Assembly: GCF_000424585.1 (NCBI RefSeq)
Contig: NZ_AUKE01000001.1
Location: 330,163 to 394,162 of the forward strand
DNA length: 64,000 nucleotides
Direction of reading: 5' to 3'
Source: Butyrivibrio sp. MC2013
GTDB lineage: Bacteria > Bacillota > Clostridia > Lachnospirales > Lachnospiraceae
Shown here: positions 1 through 9,479 of the stretch, one piece after another
How positions within the stretch are numbered: the stretch's first letter is position 1
How the letters are laid out: the number at the start of each line of letters is the position of its first letter
Notes under the pieces: generated by a model
The model's database searches: none
What the model was told of the DNA's origin: nothing
Seen by the model: the letters and a program-made list of their open reading frames with translations, nothing else
Made by a program: the position numbers and the translations under genes

Positions 1-494
1 AGAGCAGCCTCTGATTTACCGATGCCGCTTTCTCCGGTGATCAGCACGCCTTCACCGTAGATATCGATGAGTACGCCGTGGATGACGATGCAGGGAGCCA
101 GCTTCTCATTGAGATAACGGATGATCTCCGCCATCACTGCAGAAGTGGGCTTCTTGGTCATAAATACCGGCACCTGCTCCTCTCTTGCTATCTTGAGGAA
201 GAGATTGTCAGGAACCAGCTCTCTGCAGAAAATGATAGCCGGAATGTCAAAAGAGAGAAAATCCCTGTAGGTCTTCTCCTTGACCTCATCTGACATGCTC
301 ATCATATAGGTATATTCAACGAATCCCACTATCTGAAGCCTGGTAGCTTCGAAGTGTTCAAAATATCCTGCCATCTGAAGCGCAGGTCTGTTGATATCGG
401 GCTGATGGATCCTGATCTTGTCTATTTCCAGATCCGGAGTCAGGTTATCAAGTTTCATCCAATCAACCAATGTCTGAAGCTTTACACTTGCCAT
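1..494 (-). CDS. hprK: HPr kinase/phosphorylase, partial (C-terminus beyond the left edge)
   Basis: HprK phosphorylates and dephosphorylates Ser46 of HPr in the cytoplasm and so drives CcpA-type carbon catabolite control in Firmicutes. The reading frame is open from an ATG at 494-492 to the window edge, about 164 codons, roughly half of the usual 310 residues. It starts MASVKLQTLVDWMKLD and carries an HprK N-terminal domain. Near codon 155-160 comes the P-loop GESGIGKS, preceded by GVLIDIYGEGVLITG, which is the hallmark of the family. GGAGG lies 7 bases before the ATG. It is third in the order ftsH, uvrC, hprK with a 145-base gap after uvrC, so it may have its own promoter. The C-terminal catalytic half cannot be seen. 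Confidence 0.93.
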   Translation of the reverse strand, partial: MASVKLQTLVDWMKLDNLTPDLEIDKIRIHQPDINRPALQMAGYFEHFEATRLQIVGFVEYTYMMSMSDEVKEKTYRDFLSFDIPAIIFCRELVPDNLFLKIAREEQVPVFMTKKPTSAVMAEIIRYLNEKLAPCIVIHGVLIDIYGEGVLITGESGIGKSEAA

Positions 495-604
495 ATTGAT
501 CCTCCATGGCGCACGCCTAAATCTATCATAGCTGCATATCCCATAGGGCTATTGCAGCAGTAGTACGGTTCTCCATTATCTTTATCGGAAATCCATACCA
601 TAAT

Positions 605-633
605 ACTTTATCATAGGTAGGATTAGCTGTAAA
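605..633 (-). promoter_or_regulatory. Candidate promoter for hprK
   Basis: On the minus strand TTTACA (633-628) and TAAAGT (610-605) are separated by 17 bases in the gap between uvrC and hprK. The -10 is only a partial match, so hprK may also be read from the ftsH-uvrC transcript. Confidence 0.35.
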
Positions 634-639
634 ACGTTT

Positions 640-2514
640 TCACTTGTGGAAAAAATCATATATTGACTGCGCTGTCTTCTCAGGTATACCGGGCACCCTC
701 TTTAGATCATCAAGGCTGGCCTCTTTGATATCCGTGATGGATTCAAAGGCGCCCATGAGTATCTTGCGGCGCCCCGGTCCTACACCCGGGATATCATCAA
801 GGGATGACTTCACCTGGGCCTTGCTGCGCAGGGATCTGTGATACTCTATGGCAAAACGGTGAGCCTCATCCTGTATCCTGGTGATCAGCTTAAAGCCCTC
901 GCTGTTCTTGTCTATGGGCAGCTCTTCATTATTAAAATACAAGCCTCTGGTCCTGTGGAAATCATCCTTGACCATGCCGCAGACAGGGATATTTATACCC
1001 AGCTCGGAGAGGACATCAAGGCATATATTCACCTGGCCTCTGCCGCCGTCCATGAGTATGAGATCGGGGAACCTGGTAAAAGAGCCGTAGTCTGCATCTA
1101 TCTGCCTGCGCTCCATATCCCTGCGCTCTTCAAGTCCGTGCATAAGGCGCCTTGTGAGGACCTCTTTCATACAGGCATAGTCATTGGGGCCGTCCACGGA
1201 TTTGATGCGGAACTTGCGATAGTCGCTCTTCTTGGCCTTACCCTTTTCAAATACCACCATGGAGCCCACATTGGCAAAGCCCGAGATATTGGAGATATCA
1301 TAGGCTTCCATACGGGACAGTCCCCTGATACCCAGTATCTGCTCGATCTCTTTGACTGCGCCTATGGTCCTGCCTTCTTCTCTCTTAATGCGCTCCTTGT
1401 CCTTGGATAAGAGGAGCCTAGCGTTTTCGGTGGCCAGCTCCATGAGCTTTTCTTTGTCGCCCCTCTCCGGAACCTTGATATACATGCGGCTTCCCTTGCG
1501 GGTACTGAGCCATTTCTCTATGATCTCCATATCCTCTATACGCACAGGGAGCATGAGTTCTCTGGGTACAAAGGGGGTACCTGCATAAAACTGTTTTACA
1601 AAGTCCAGGAGGATCTCCTCCTTGGGATTGCCTGACACGTGTGTCATATAGAAGTGTTCTCTGCCAATGAGCCTGCCATCTCTGACAAAGAATACCTGAA
1701 TAATAGCATCGTTATCATCACAGGCGATAGCGATGATATCCTTATCATCCATGGCCTGGTCTGTCATCTTCTGCTTTTGGGCCACATTCCGAACATCATT
1801 AAGGAGATTCCTGTATTTGGCAGCCTGCTCAAATTGCATTTCATCCGAGGCTTTTAGCATCCTGTTTTCCAGATCTTTCATCACAGGAGCATAATTGCCT
1901 CCAAGGAAATCCAGAGCCCTGTCTATATGCTCTCTGTACTCCTCCTGACTCACCATGCCTGTGCAGGGCCCGCAGCACCTGTTCATGTGGAAGTTGAGGC
2001 AGGGCCTCTCCTTGCCAAAGTCTCTGGGAAGGGACCTGTTGCAGGTACGTAGTCCGTATATCTTGTTGATCAGGTCTATGGTAGACTTCACTGACTGGGC
2101 GCTGGTAAAGGGGCCAAAATACCTGCTGCCGTCCTTTTTCATCAACCTGGAAAAGAGGATCCTGGGATATGGATCCGTCACTGTTACCTTAATATAGGGA
2201 TAGGTCTTGTCATCCTTGAGTAGGGTATTGTAGCGGGGCCTGTTCTCCTTTATAAGATTATTCTCCAGGACCAGGGCTTCCAGCTCTGAATCAGTGACTA
2301 TGTATTCAAACCTGGCTATCTGCGCCACCATCTTGTCTATCCAGGGTCCCCGCCCTACGATAGTACGGAAATAAGACCGGACCCTGCTATGCAGGTTCAC
2401 GGCCTTACCAACGTACATGATGGTGTCGTCCACATCACGCATTATATAGACTCCCGGCTTATTAGGGAGCTTTTTTAATTCTTCCTGAACATCAAAACGA
2501 GAGTTTTCTTCCAT
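640..2514 (-). CDS. uvrC: UvrABC system protein C (excinuclease subunit)
   Basis: UvrC makes the dual incisions on both sides of a lesion in nucleotide excision repair, acting with UvrA and UvrB. The 624-residue product has the full family layout. An N-terminal GIY-YIG nuclease domain (about residues 14-95: NKPGVYIM ... MYVGKAVNLHSRVRSYF) is followed by a Cys cluster around 180-195. A UvrB-binding UVR motif (about 215-245, EMQFEQAAKYRNLL) precedes the RNase H-like endonuclease domain (about 385-545, with MEAYDISNISG and LILMDGGRGQ). A C-terminal helix-hairpin-helix pair (LDDIPGVGPGRRKIL) ends the protein. The start sits 13 bases after the ftsH stop, with AAAGG very close to the ATG, which suggests cotranscription with ftsH. 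The length is normal. Confidence 0.97.
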   Translation of the reverse strand: MEENSRFDVQEELKKLPNKPGVYIMRDVDDTIMYVGKAVNLHSRVRSYFRTIVGRGPWIDKMVAQIARFEYIVTDSELEALVLENNLIKENRPRYNTLLKDDKTYPYIKVTVTDPYPRILFSRLMKKDGSRYFGPFTSAQSVKSTIDLINKIYGLRTCNRSLPRDFGKERPCLNFHMNRCCGPCTGMVSQEEYREHIDRALDFLGGNYAPVMKDLENRMLKASDEMQFEQAAKYRNLLNDVRNVAQKQKMTDQAMDDKDIIAIACDDNDAIIQVFFVRDGRLIGREHFYMTHVSGNPKEEILLDFVKQFYAGTPFVPRELMLPVRIEDMEIIEKWLSTRKGSRMYIKVPERGDKEKLMELATENARLLLSKDKERIKREEGRTIGAVKEIEQILGIRGLSRMEAYDISNISGFANVGSMVVFEKGKAKKSDYRKFRIKSVDGPNDYACMKEVLTRRLMHGLEERRDMERRQIDADYGSFTRFPDLILMDGGRGQVNICLDVLSELGINIPVCGMVKDDFHRTRGLYFNNEELPIDKNSEGFKLITRIQDEAHRFAIEYHRSLRSKAQVKSSLDDIPGVGPGRRKILMGAFESITDIKEASLDDLKRVPGIPEKTAQSIYDFFHK

Positions 2515-2527
2515 ATCCTTTTATCAA

Positions 2528-4840
2528 TCAGAACTTGTCATCTGATACATGTGAGAACCTGCCGCTGTGGGGATCATGCCTGTCCTCGGGCTTTTCACTA
2601 TGCACTTCTCCTGTCAGGAGGTCCATGGGATCTTCGTCAGGAGCAGCCTCCTCATGCTGCTGGCCCTCAGATGTCTCTGCATCTGTCTGATCATCAATGG
2701 TTGCATTCTCTGCGAAAGCAGGAGCCTGAGTCTGCTCAGCAGCCTCTGCCTTACCATTCGCCTGATCTGCAGCTTGTGTTGCCTCACTGTTCTCCCAGGA
2801 CTTTATAGTGGATTCCATATCAAGACTTGCAGTCCTTCTCTCGCTGTTGCCCTCTTCAGGAACATCTTCGCCTACCCTTGCTGACTCAGGGCGAGTAGCA
2901 AAGATACGGAGCCTGGGCTGCTTATCACCTTCACCGGGCTCGGGAAGATTCTCCACCTCACGGTAGATCCTCATGAATTCCTTGCCGGAGATGGTCTCCT
3001 TGCTGATCAGATACTCAGCCAGCTTGTCCATGGCAGGAAGATGAGCCTTTATGATCTCCTTGGCCTCTTCATAGCAGTCAGAGAGCATCTGCATCACTTC
3101 CTTGTCGATCTCGGCTGCTGTGCTCTCTGAGCAGTTCAGGACTCTTCTGCCATCCAGATATCTGTTCTGTATGGACTCCAGCTGCATCAGACCGAATCTG
3201 TCACTCATACCATACATAGTGATCATGGCCCTGGCTGTCTCTGTAGCCTTCTCTATATCATTGGATGCACCGTTTGTGACTGTGTTGAAGATGATCTCTT
3301 CTGCAGCTCTGCCGCCCAGAGTCACTACTATCTCGTCATGCATCTCGTCCTTGGTCATAAGGTTCTTTTCTTCTTCGGGTACCTGGAGCACGTAGCCCAG
3401 AGCGCCCATGGTCCTGGGTACGATGGTGATCTTCTGTACAGGCTCTGTATTACTCTGCACAGCTGATACCAGGGCATGACCCACTTCGTGGTAGGATACC
3501 ACCTTGCGCTCCTCCTTGGAGAGGATGTGGTCCTTCTTTTCCTTGCCCACCAGCACCTGTTCAACAGCTTCCAAAAGGTCCTTCTGGGATACAAACTCTC
3601 TGCCGCCCTTGACTGCATTGATGGCTGCCTCGTTGATCATGTTGGCCAGGTCAGAGCCCACAGCGCCGCTGGTAGCCAGTGCGATCTCGTCCAGATCCAC
3701 GCTCTCATCCATCTTGACATCCTTGGCATGTACCTTGAGGATCTCTACCCTGCCCTTGAGGTCGGGCTTCTCTACTACGATACGTCTGTCGAATCGTCCC
3801 GGACGAAGAAGGGCCTTGTCCAGGATCTCAGGTCTGTTGGTAGCGCCCAGGATCAGTACACCCTTGCTGGAATCAAAACCGTCCATCTCTGACAGGAGCT
3901 GGTTCAGAGTCTGTTCACGCTCTTCATTACCCCCGCCGTACTTGGAATCACGGCTGCGTCCGATGGCATCTATCTCATCTATGAAGATGATGCAGGGGGC
4001 ATTCTTATTTGCTTCTGCAAAAAGATCCCTTACTCGGGATGCACCTACACCTACGTAGAGCTCTATGAAATCCGAGCCTGTCAGTGAATAGAAGGGAACG
4101 TGGGCTTCACCTGCAACAGCCTTGGCCAGCAGGGTCTTACCCGTTCCGGGAGGTCCCACCAGGAGGGCACCCTTGGGGAGCTTGGCTCCGATACCGGAAT
4201 ACTTGGCAGGATTGTGAAGGAAGTCTACCACTTCCACCAATGACTCTTTGGCCTCATCCTCACCTGCTACATCCTTAAAGGTGACACCGGTCTCCTTCTG
4301 TACGTATACCTTGGCGTTGGACTTGCCCACATTGAAAATGCCGCCTGAGCCCTTGGACATACGGTTAAAGAGGAAATTGAGGAAGAACATGAGCAGGACT
4401 ACCGGCAGTACATAAGATACTATGAGCCCTATAACGTAGCCTGATGAATCCGGAACCTCGCCATTGTATTTTACCCCGGCCTTGTCAAGCTTGGACTGCA
4501 GCTGATCATCGGGGACTATACCTGTATAGAGCTTGGTCCTGCTGTTTATGGCGTCATTCTCATGGCCCTCCATCTTTGTAATGGCCTTTACGCCATCCTT
4601 GGTCAGAGTGATGTTGATCTGTTCACTGGTGATCTCCACCGACTCTACCTGCTTGTCCTCTAAAAGCTCCATGAACTCGTCGTATCTGATCTCCAGTGAC
4701 GATGCGTTGGTAAAAAAACGCATGACATAGGACATGAGAAACATGCAGATCAGGGCTGCTATGAGCATGAGCATGAGATTCTGTCTCGGTGCTCCCTGCT
4801 GGTTCTGGCCCTGATTATTATTATTGTCTTTGTTATCCAT
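2528..4840 (-). CDS. ftsH: ATP-dependent zinc metalloprotease FtsH
   Basis: Membrane-anchored AAA+ protease that extracts and degrades misfolded or regulatory membrane and cytosolic proteins. The 770-residue product has a first membrane segment near residues 20-42 and an extracytoplasmic domain. A second membrane segment (about 135-160, VIGLIVSYVLPVVLLMFFL) follows. The AAA domain has Walker A GPPGTGKT (about 230) and Walker B CIIFIDEIDAIG. The second region of homology is ATNRPEILDKALLRPGRFDR. The zinc site HEVGH sits near 452, with a downstream Asp helix. The last ~130 residues are an acidic, low-complexity tail that is longer than in most FtsH proteins. GGAGG stands 7 bases before the ATG. 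uvrC follows after 13 bases. Confidence 0.97.
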   Translation of the reverse strand: MDNKDNNNNQGQNQQGAPRQNLMLMLIAALICMFLMSYVMRFFTNASSLEIRYDEFMELLEDKQVESVEITSEQINITLTKDGVKAITKMEGHENDAINSRTKLYTGIVPDDQLQSKLDKAGVKYNGEVPDSSGYVIGLIVSYVLPVVLLMFFLNFLFNRMSKGSGGIFNVGKSNAKVYVQKETGVTFKDVAGEDEAKESLVEVVDFLHNPAKYSGIGAKLPKGALLVGPPGTGKTLLAKAVAGEAHVPFYSLTGSDFIELYVGVGASRVRDLFAEANKNAPCIIFIDEIDAIGRSRDSKYGGGNEEREQTLNQLLSEMDGFDSSKGVLILGATNRPEILDKALLRPGRFDRRIVVEKPDLKGRVEILKVHAKDVKMDESVDLDEIALATSGAVGSDLANMINEAAINAVKGGREFVSQKDLLEAVEQVLVGKEKKDHILSKEERKVVSYHEVGHALVSAVQSNTEPVQKITIVPRTMGALGYVLQVPEEEKNLMTKDEMHDEIVVTLGGRAAEEIIFNTVTNGASNDIEKATETARAMITMYGMSDRFGLMQLESIQNRYLDGRRVLNCSESTAAEIDKEVMQMLSDCYEEAKEIIKAHLPAMDKLAEYLISKETISGKEFMRIYREVENLPEPGEGDKQPRLRIFATRPESARVGEDVPEEGNSERRTASLDMESTIKSWENSEATQAADQANGKAEAAEQTQAPAFAENATIDDQTDAETSEGQQHEEAAPDEDPMDLLTGEVHSEKPEDRHDPHSGRFSHVSDDKF

Positions 4841-4887
4841 ATAACCTCCAAATAAGGCACCCTAACTGTGCGAAATGTCTAAAGATG

Positions 4888-4916
4888 ATTATAGTTAAGA
4901 AAAGGCTATATTTCAA
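4888..4916 (-). promoter_or_regulatory. Promoter of ftsH
   Basis: Minus strand TTGAAA (4916-4911), 17-base spacer, TATAAT (4893-4888), about 50 bases before the ftsH ATG. The spacer and -35 overlap the terminator hairpin of the gene set behind it. Confidence 0.75.
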
Positions 4917-4932
4917 TGAACATAGCCCTTCT
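4897..4932 (-). terminator. Terminator of the ASKHA/DUF6472 operon
   Basis: Read on the minus strand: stem GGGCTAT...ATAGCCT with a 10-13 base loop, then TTTTCTT. It lies about 155 bases after the DUF6472 stop and is embedded in the ftsH promoter. Confidence 0.6.
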
Positions 4933-5085
4933 ATTTCCTAAACTTTTAATAACCAAAACACGCGTAATTATAAACAAATTATTATCTGCGATTAAATTGC
5001 GCACGTCCAAATGGTCTTCTATAATGATATTAAGGATCCGAAAGCAATTTTATAAAGTAGTCTTTGACACTCTATGACCAGCATC

Positions 5086-5256
5086 TCACATCTGGTGGCG
5101 CACTACTTTATACTCGTCATCACTGCGATAGTAAGGGCACGCCTTACTCTTCCTGGTCAAAAAATGATACATCTCATCCTCATCCAGATTGACCATGCAG
5201 CTATAGCTCTCATCCTCTTCATCATATACATAATTAGCACAGCTATCACATTCCAT
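5086..5256 (-). CDS. Small Cys-rich protein, DUF6472 family
   Basis: 56-residue product beginning MECDSCANYVYDEEDESY. Four cysteines (CDSC near the start, one Cys at about 20, and ACPYY near 40) suggest a small metal-binding fold, and the spacing fits DUF6472 proteins that are common in Lachnospiraceae. That family name is from memory, not a search. GGGAGGATCAAA stands just before the ATG, which makes translation likely. It starts 34 bases after the stop of the iron-sulfur/ASKHA gene and is probably cotranscribed with it. Function is unknown; a link to corrinoid or metal chemistry is inference from the neighbour only. Confidence 0.75.
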   Translation of the reverse strand: MECDSCANYVYDEEDESYSCMVNLDEDEMYHFLTRKSKACPYYRSDDEYKVVRHQM

Positions 5257-5290
5257 TTTGATCCTCCCTGTGAATTCTCACGACTGTTTG

Positions 5291-6997
5291 TCAGTCAGTT
5301 CCAAAAGTCATAGCCTCGTAATACAGTTCTTCAAATTTATGACCGGCAGCCAGCTCCAGCTCCGAGCTCCTGCTGATAAGTCTCTCGAGCCTGTAGGCAG
5401 CCGCGTCCTTATCCCTATTATAATCCAAAAGGTACTGAAGGCATCCCCCAAGTGAAGAATTGCCTATAGATCTGACTTCGCCGGCAGAAGCCATGATCTC
5501 CGCCGGGATCAGTCCTATGGGAGACAGGCGAGTCATGTCAAGTCCCGATCCAAAGCCACCTGCTATATAGATTCTCGCTCCTTTCAGCGACAGGCCGTCT
5601 TTTTCCCGAAGCTCTAAGGCCAAAGCCCTGACTCCGGTACTGATAGCTGCCTTGCCCAGCTGCAGCGCCCTGATATCCTTCTGACTAAAGACTATATCAG
5701 GTGTTGACGAGTCTCCACCTGCTCTCTTACATACGTGATAACCTGTGTCAAAATACTCTTTAGACAAAAGCCCTGTCTCATCGATGATCCCCTTTTGCAG
5801 AAGGAAAGCTGTCAGCTCCAGCACACCGCTGCCGCAGATGCCCACAGGCTCAGCACCCGCAATGGTAGTATATCCCTTATCGTCTATGTGGCATATGGCT
5901 CCCGGCACCGAGGGGCAGCCGCAGCTGATGCCACCGCCCTCAAATACAGGGCCTGCTGCCGCAGAGGTAGTCCTTATAATATCACCGTTTCCCGCAGCCA
6001 TCTCTCCATTGGTACCAAGATCCAAAAACAGGAAGCTGTCCCCGGGATCTATCATATAGAGTCCCGCCACTATATCGGCTCCTATAAATGCTCCAAGCCC
6101 CGGAAGTATGGTGACAGGAATATCAGCTAAGAGATCGCCCCCAATGAGCTGCCTAAGAGTAAGTTCCTCCCTCTCCAGACTCACCGCTTTGTAAGGGTAA
6201 CGGCCAAGGCCTGATACGTCATAGCCTCTAAGGAGATGGAGCATAGTGGTATTGCCTGCCACGACGCCCATACGTATATCTGCAGGATCTATACCGCTTC
6301 CAGCTATCGCCCTTGTAAGGAGCCCCCTTATATCCTCTTTGACAAGGCAAGAGAGCTCGACGGCATGCTCCCTTGCTGCATCAATCCTGGATATGACATC
6401 ACTCCCGTATATCCTCTGGGAATTGGCAGCTGTATGGACAGTCAGCTTCCTACCGCTATGAAGGTCTGCTATGGCAAGAGCTATAGTGGTAGTACCTATG
6501 TCTATGGCAAGGCCAAGGGGCGACTTATGAGCTGCCCACATGTCATCGTCATGCTCCTTATTATCAGCAGCCCGTATTGGTGCCTCAGAACACTGAACAG
6601 ATCTTCCATCTGCACCGATATTTACAGTATCTCCATCCGGCATATCATCCGGCGAATATATATCCTCACCATGCTCTATAACGATCTCGCAGTCATCCCA
6701 CAGCAGCGCCTTGCAGGCCAGTCTCACTCCCCTGTCTATATCTTCCTGAGAAAGAACGGCCATATCTGCAGCAGAGGGCTTTGGCGCACCTGTAACAAAG
6801 CGCACCCTGCAGCCGCCGCACCAGCCTCTGCCGCCGCAGGGCATGCTCATGGATATGCCTTCTGATTTTAGGAGCCCGCTAAGAGAGCGCCCTTTTCTGA
6901 CGCTATAGCTATGAGGACTATACATTCCCTGTGCAATAGTCCTTATTACGACTGATATTTGATTAGAATCTTTGTCCCTGGAATTTTTGGTCATCAT
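5291..6997 (-). CDS. ASKHA-domain protein with N-terminal 2Fe-2S ferredoxin domain (DUF4445; corrinoid reductive activator-like)
   Basis: Proteins of this build (RamA-like/RACE) use ATP and an iron-sulfur cluster to rereduce inactive Co(II) corrinoid proteins of methyltransferase systems. The 568-residue product has an N-terminal plant-type 2Fe-2S domain with MPCGGRGWCGGCRV (about residues 53-66) and a later ACKA cysteine near 96. An actin-like ATPase region follows, with LAIDIGTTTIALAIADL (phosphate 1, about 164), FLFLDLGTNGEMA (about 325) and GICGSGVLELTAF. No corrinoid protein or methyltransferase is in the window, so its partner is unknown. The ATG has no clear Shine-Dalgarno; a slightly downstream start is possible. 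DUF6472 follows in the same direction. Confidence 0.85.
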   Translation of the reverse strand: MMTKNSRDKDSNQISVVIRTIAQGMYSPHSYSVRKGRSLSGLLKSEGISMSMPCGGRGWCGGCRVRFVTGAPKPSAADMAVLSQEDIDRGVRLACKALLWDDCEIVIEHGEDIYSPDDMPDGDTVNIGADGRSVQCSEAPIRAADNKEHDDDMWAAHKSPLGLAIDIGTTTIALAIADLHSGRKLTVHTAANSQRIYGSDVISRIDAAREHAVELSCLVKEDIRGLLTRAIAGSGIDPADIRMGVVAGNTTMLHLLRGYDVSGLGRYPYKAVSLEREELTLRQLIGGDLLADIPVTILPGLGAFIGADIVAGLYMIDPGDSFLFLDLGTNGEMAAGNGDIIRTTSAAAGPVFEGGGISCGCPSVPGAICHIDDKGYTTIAGAEPVGICGSGVLELTAFLLQKGIIDETGLLSKEYFDTGYHVCKRAGGDSSTPDIVFSQKDIRALQLGKAAISTGVRALALELREKDGLSLKGARIYIAGGFGSGLDMTRLSPIGLIPAEIMASAGEVRSIGNSSLGGCLQYLLDYNRDKDAAAYRLERLISRSSELELAAGHKFEELYYEAMTFGTD

Positions 6998-7051
6998 AAT
7001 AGCCGAGTCAATATGTGCCGGCGTTCACTAGTCGAAAACACATGTAAATTA

Positions 7052-7100
7052 TCAAAAATGAGGATTGTCCCCTGTCATAATAAGGCAAGACAATCCTCAT
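7052..7100 (-). terminator. Terminator after the small HTH gene
   Basis: Perfect 12-base stem (ATGAGGATTGTC at 7058-7069, complement at 7089-7100), then TTTTTG on the minus strand. Confidence 0.8.
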
Positions 7101-7132
7101 AATCAAGCATATAGTATCAATGTCAAGTCCAA

Positions 7133-7336
7133 TCACTCCCCGCTCTTGGACAAACTTCTCAGGTAAGCATATACAGACGAGCCATACTCATCTATAAAAA
7201 AGCTCTGGAACTTCACCTGAGACATAGCAAAACGATCAGCAATCTCTCTAAGAGAAAAATCATCAACATGCTCCTGGAGATATTCCTGGATAGCATGGAG
7301 ATCATCGCCGGATAAAGTAGGTACCTTATTGCTCAT
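7133..7336 (-). CDS. Short AraC-type HTH protein (67 residues)
   Basis: Start chosen at ATG 7336 because GGAGG lies 9 bases before it; a TTG two codons earlier is too near the ribosome site. The product contains LREIADRFAMSQVKFQSFFIDEYGSS followed by YAYLR, which reads like the second helix-turn-helix of an AraC/XylS regulator (helix, turn, recognition helix, then the xxYLR segment). There is no ligand-binding domain and no other HTH, and the AraC domain is normally about 100 residues. It could be a stand-alone mini-regulator or a decayed one. It has its own promoter and terminator, which argues that it is expressed. Confidence 0.65.
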   Translation of the reverse strand: MSNKVPTLSGDDLHAIQEYLQEHVDDFSLREIADRFAMSQVKFQSFFIDEYGSSVYAYLRSLSKSGE

Positions 7337-7412
7337 TTGCAAAACCCTCCTTGTGCCCCGTCGGTTACAAAAACCCTTCTCTGTTGTTATTCTATTGCCT
7401 TTCCCTCCTTTA

Positions 7413-7441
7413 ATTGTACGGTATTACGTCTACCCTTGCAA
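7413..7441 (-). promoter_or_regulatory. Promoter of the small HTH gene
   Basis: Minus strand TTGCAA (7441-7436), 17-base spacer, TACAAT (7418-7413). The gap 7337-7692 also holds the divergent sigma-28 type promoter; nothing else was seen. Confidence 0.6.
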
Positions 7442-7544
7442 GATAAATAAGTAGTTCCGCAGAAGTTATTTTCCACGTTGGCGATAGCCCATATCATACG
7501 CAAGAAACTGATAAATAGTCTCATCTTACAAAACATACAAAATG

Positions 7545-7572
7545 TAAAGAATTTAGAAAAATCTGACGATAT
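7545..7572 (+). promoter_or_regulatory. Sigma-28 (SigD/FliA) type promoter of the first chemoreceptor gene
   Basis: TAAA (7545-7548), 16 bases, GACGATAT (7565-7572). The Bacillus SigD consensus is TAAA-N14-16-GCCGATAT, so seven of eight -10 bases match. It lies 120 bases before the receptor ATG, a kind of gene normally read by this sigma factor. Confidence 0.6.
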
Positions 7573-7692
7573 ATCATTGTGTGGATTCGCTATATATGCA
7601 GGTGTACAAAGCACAAATCGGATATCAGTGCTCTGCATCCATACACGTTCTGATACTGTCTGACCAATGATCATTTGGAATGGAGGCCTTTT

Positions 7693-9420
7693 ATGAAAAA
7701 CCTGAAAATCATTATGAAGCTCCTGCTCATCACAGTTCCTGTGGATCTTATTTTTCTGGGCTTTGCCATATATGCAGCCTTGGGTCTCAGGAGCATGGCT
7801 ACAACTTCTATGGAAGTCTACTATGATGAGATTCATATGATATCCAACACATTGGTATCAGCAGACAGAGATATATATCAGGCACAGCTGGCAGTATCAC
7901 AGGCCAGGGCGGGCTTGGAATCAGGCGCAGGCATTCCGGACGGGGCAGAGGCTGATTACAAGGACAATGCTGCTCAGACCCAGGATGCGATCACCAAGCT
8001 TGAAGAGCTTTTTGCCATGGATGATTTTCTCTATCATGATTATCCTGTAAACGGCATACAGTGCGACACGAGCCTTGCCGCATTCAAGTCCTCAATTGGC
8101 GACTGGATATCTGACAGTGACAGCGTCTTTGCAGGGAGCTCTGATATCGACTGGGATGCACAGGAGAGCCATTTCAAGGCGGCCAGATCCAATCTCAATG
8201 ATATGGAGGATGTACTGGATGTATTCGGCGAGGAAACAGGCACAGAACTTCTAAAAGAAGTCAAGAAGAAGGCTATATGGATGCTGGCGGTAGCAATAGT
8301 CGTGCTCCTGGGCAGCTTCGTCCTCAATATATTCACCATCAGATATCTGCGTATCAATATCACCAAGGTCAAGGATTCACTGAGCACCATAGCTGACAAT
8401 GATCTGACAACTCCTCCCGATGTCAGTGATGGCAGGGACGAGATTGGTGATCTCTCCAGAGCAGCAGGCAAGCTCTACAATAATCTACGCTCAGTAATAG
8501 GCGATATCAATGCATCCAGCGAAAGGGTGGCAGATTCTGGCAGGTCAATCCTGGATATAGCCCATGATGCAAATGAACAGGTCAGCATGATCAATAATTC
8601 CATAGGCGAAATGGCTACCACTGCCAATCAGCAGGCTGAGGACATCACCAACATAGCCGGAAATATGGCTGATATCAGTGATCTGGTAGATAAGAGCGGT
8701 ACCTATTCCGACGAACTGGCAGAGGAGAGCAGCCGCATAGACGGCGTCACCAAGGAAGGCATGGAGGTGGTAAACGAGCTAATGGAGACCACAGATGAAA
8801 CCATGAAGGCCTTTGATGACATTTTTGCACTGGTACAGAATATATCCGACAGCGTAGTCAAGATCGGCGATGCCTCACATCTCATATCCGACATAGCATC
8901 CCAGACCAACCTCCTGTCTCTGAACGCGTCCATAGAAGCTGCCAGAGCAGGAGAAGCAGGCAAGGGCTTTGCCGTAGTAGCCAGCGAGATCAGCCATCTG
9001 GCAGAGCAGTCTGCCCAGTCAGCTGAGACCATCAATCACATGATCGAAGAGCTGCAAAAGGCTGCAGGTCTTGCCAGCGACCAGGGCGAAGAAGTAAAGA
9101 AGCATGTAGATATCCAGAACGAGTGTGTCAAGAAGACTCAGGAGAAATTTGAAAACATCGTGGAATCTGTTGTCAACATGGACAGCCGTATTAAAAATAT
9201 AGCAGGTGTCAACAAAGAAATGGGTATAAACTTTACCAACGTAAATGACCTGATCTCCAGTCTCTCTGCCGCTTCAGAAGAAAATGCAGCTAACTCTGAG
9301 GAGATATCCGCCACCACTGAAACTGTGGGCGAGAGCATGAACAATGTAAACGAGGCCAGCAAAGGCATCAACACAGAAGCAGACGCTCTGACCAAGGCCG
9401 TAGGAATCTTCCGCCTGTAA
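7693..9420 (+). CDS. Methyl-accepting chemotaxis protein with four-helix-bundle type sensor
   Basis: Transmembrane chemoreceptor that signals to CheA/CheW. Start set at ATG 7693, seven bases after TGGAGG, giving 575 residues. The first membrane segment is at about 8-30. The extracytoplasmic region (about 31-195) is mostly helical and looks like a 4HB_MCP domain. The second membrane segment is at about 197-220 ([18 protein letters not shown]). A HAMP domain (about 220-275) precedes the signalling domain, whose hairpin tip reads [20 protein letters not shown], with [18 protein letters not shown] after it. It is followed by a second receptor after 59 bases. The ligand cannot be inferred. Confidence 0.93.
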   Translation: MKNLKIIMKLLLITVPVDLIFLGFAIYAALGLRSMATTSMEVYYDEIHMISNTLVSADRDIYQAQLAVSQARAGLESGAGIPDGAEADYKDNAAQTQDAITKLEELFAMDDFLYHDYPVNGIQCDTSLAAFKSSIGDWISDSDSVFAGSSDIDWDAQESHFKAARSNLNDMEDVLDVFGEETGTELLKEVKKKAIWMLAVAIVVLLGSFVLNIFTIRYLRINITKVKDSLSTIADNDLTTPPDVSDGRDEIGDLSRAAGKLYNNLRSVIGDINASSERVADSGRSILDIAHDANEQVSMINNSIGEMATTANQQAEDITNIAGNMADISDLVDKSGTYSDELAEESSRIDGVTKEGMEVVNELMETTDETMKAFDDIFALVQNISDSVVKIGDASHLISDIASQTNLLSLNASIEAARAGEAGKGFAVVASEISHLAEQSAQSAETINHMIEELQKAAGLASDQGEEVKKHVDIQNECVKKTQEKFENIVESVVNMDSRIKNIAGVNKEMGINFTNVNDLISSLSAASEENAANSEEISATTETVGESMNNVNEASKGINTEADALTKAVGIFRL

Positions 9421-9479
9421 TAGCGAGTCATTTGGGGACATGAGAGAAAGTCACTCACCCTTTAAGAAAGGAAAATGGC

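Noticed and set aside
7387..7836. 149-codon minus-strand frame
   Set aside because: It overlaps the start of a well-supported chemoreceptor gene and the sigma-28 type promoter, has no ribosome site and no recognisable motif; it is a shadow frame.
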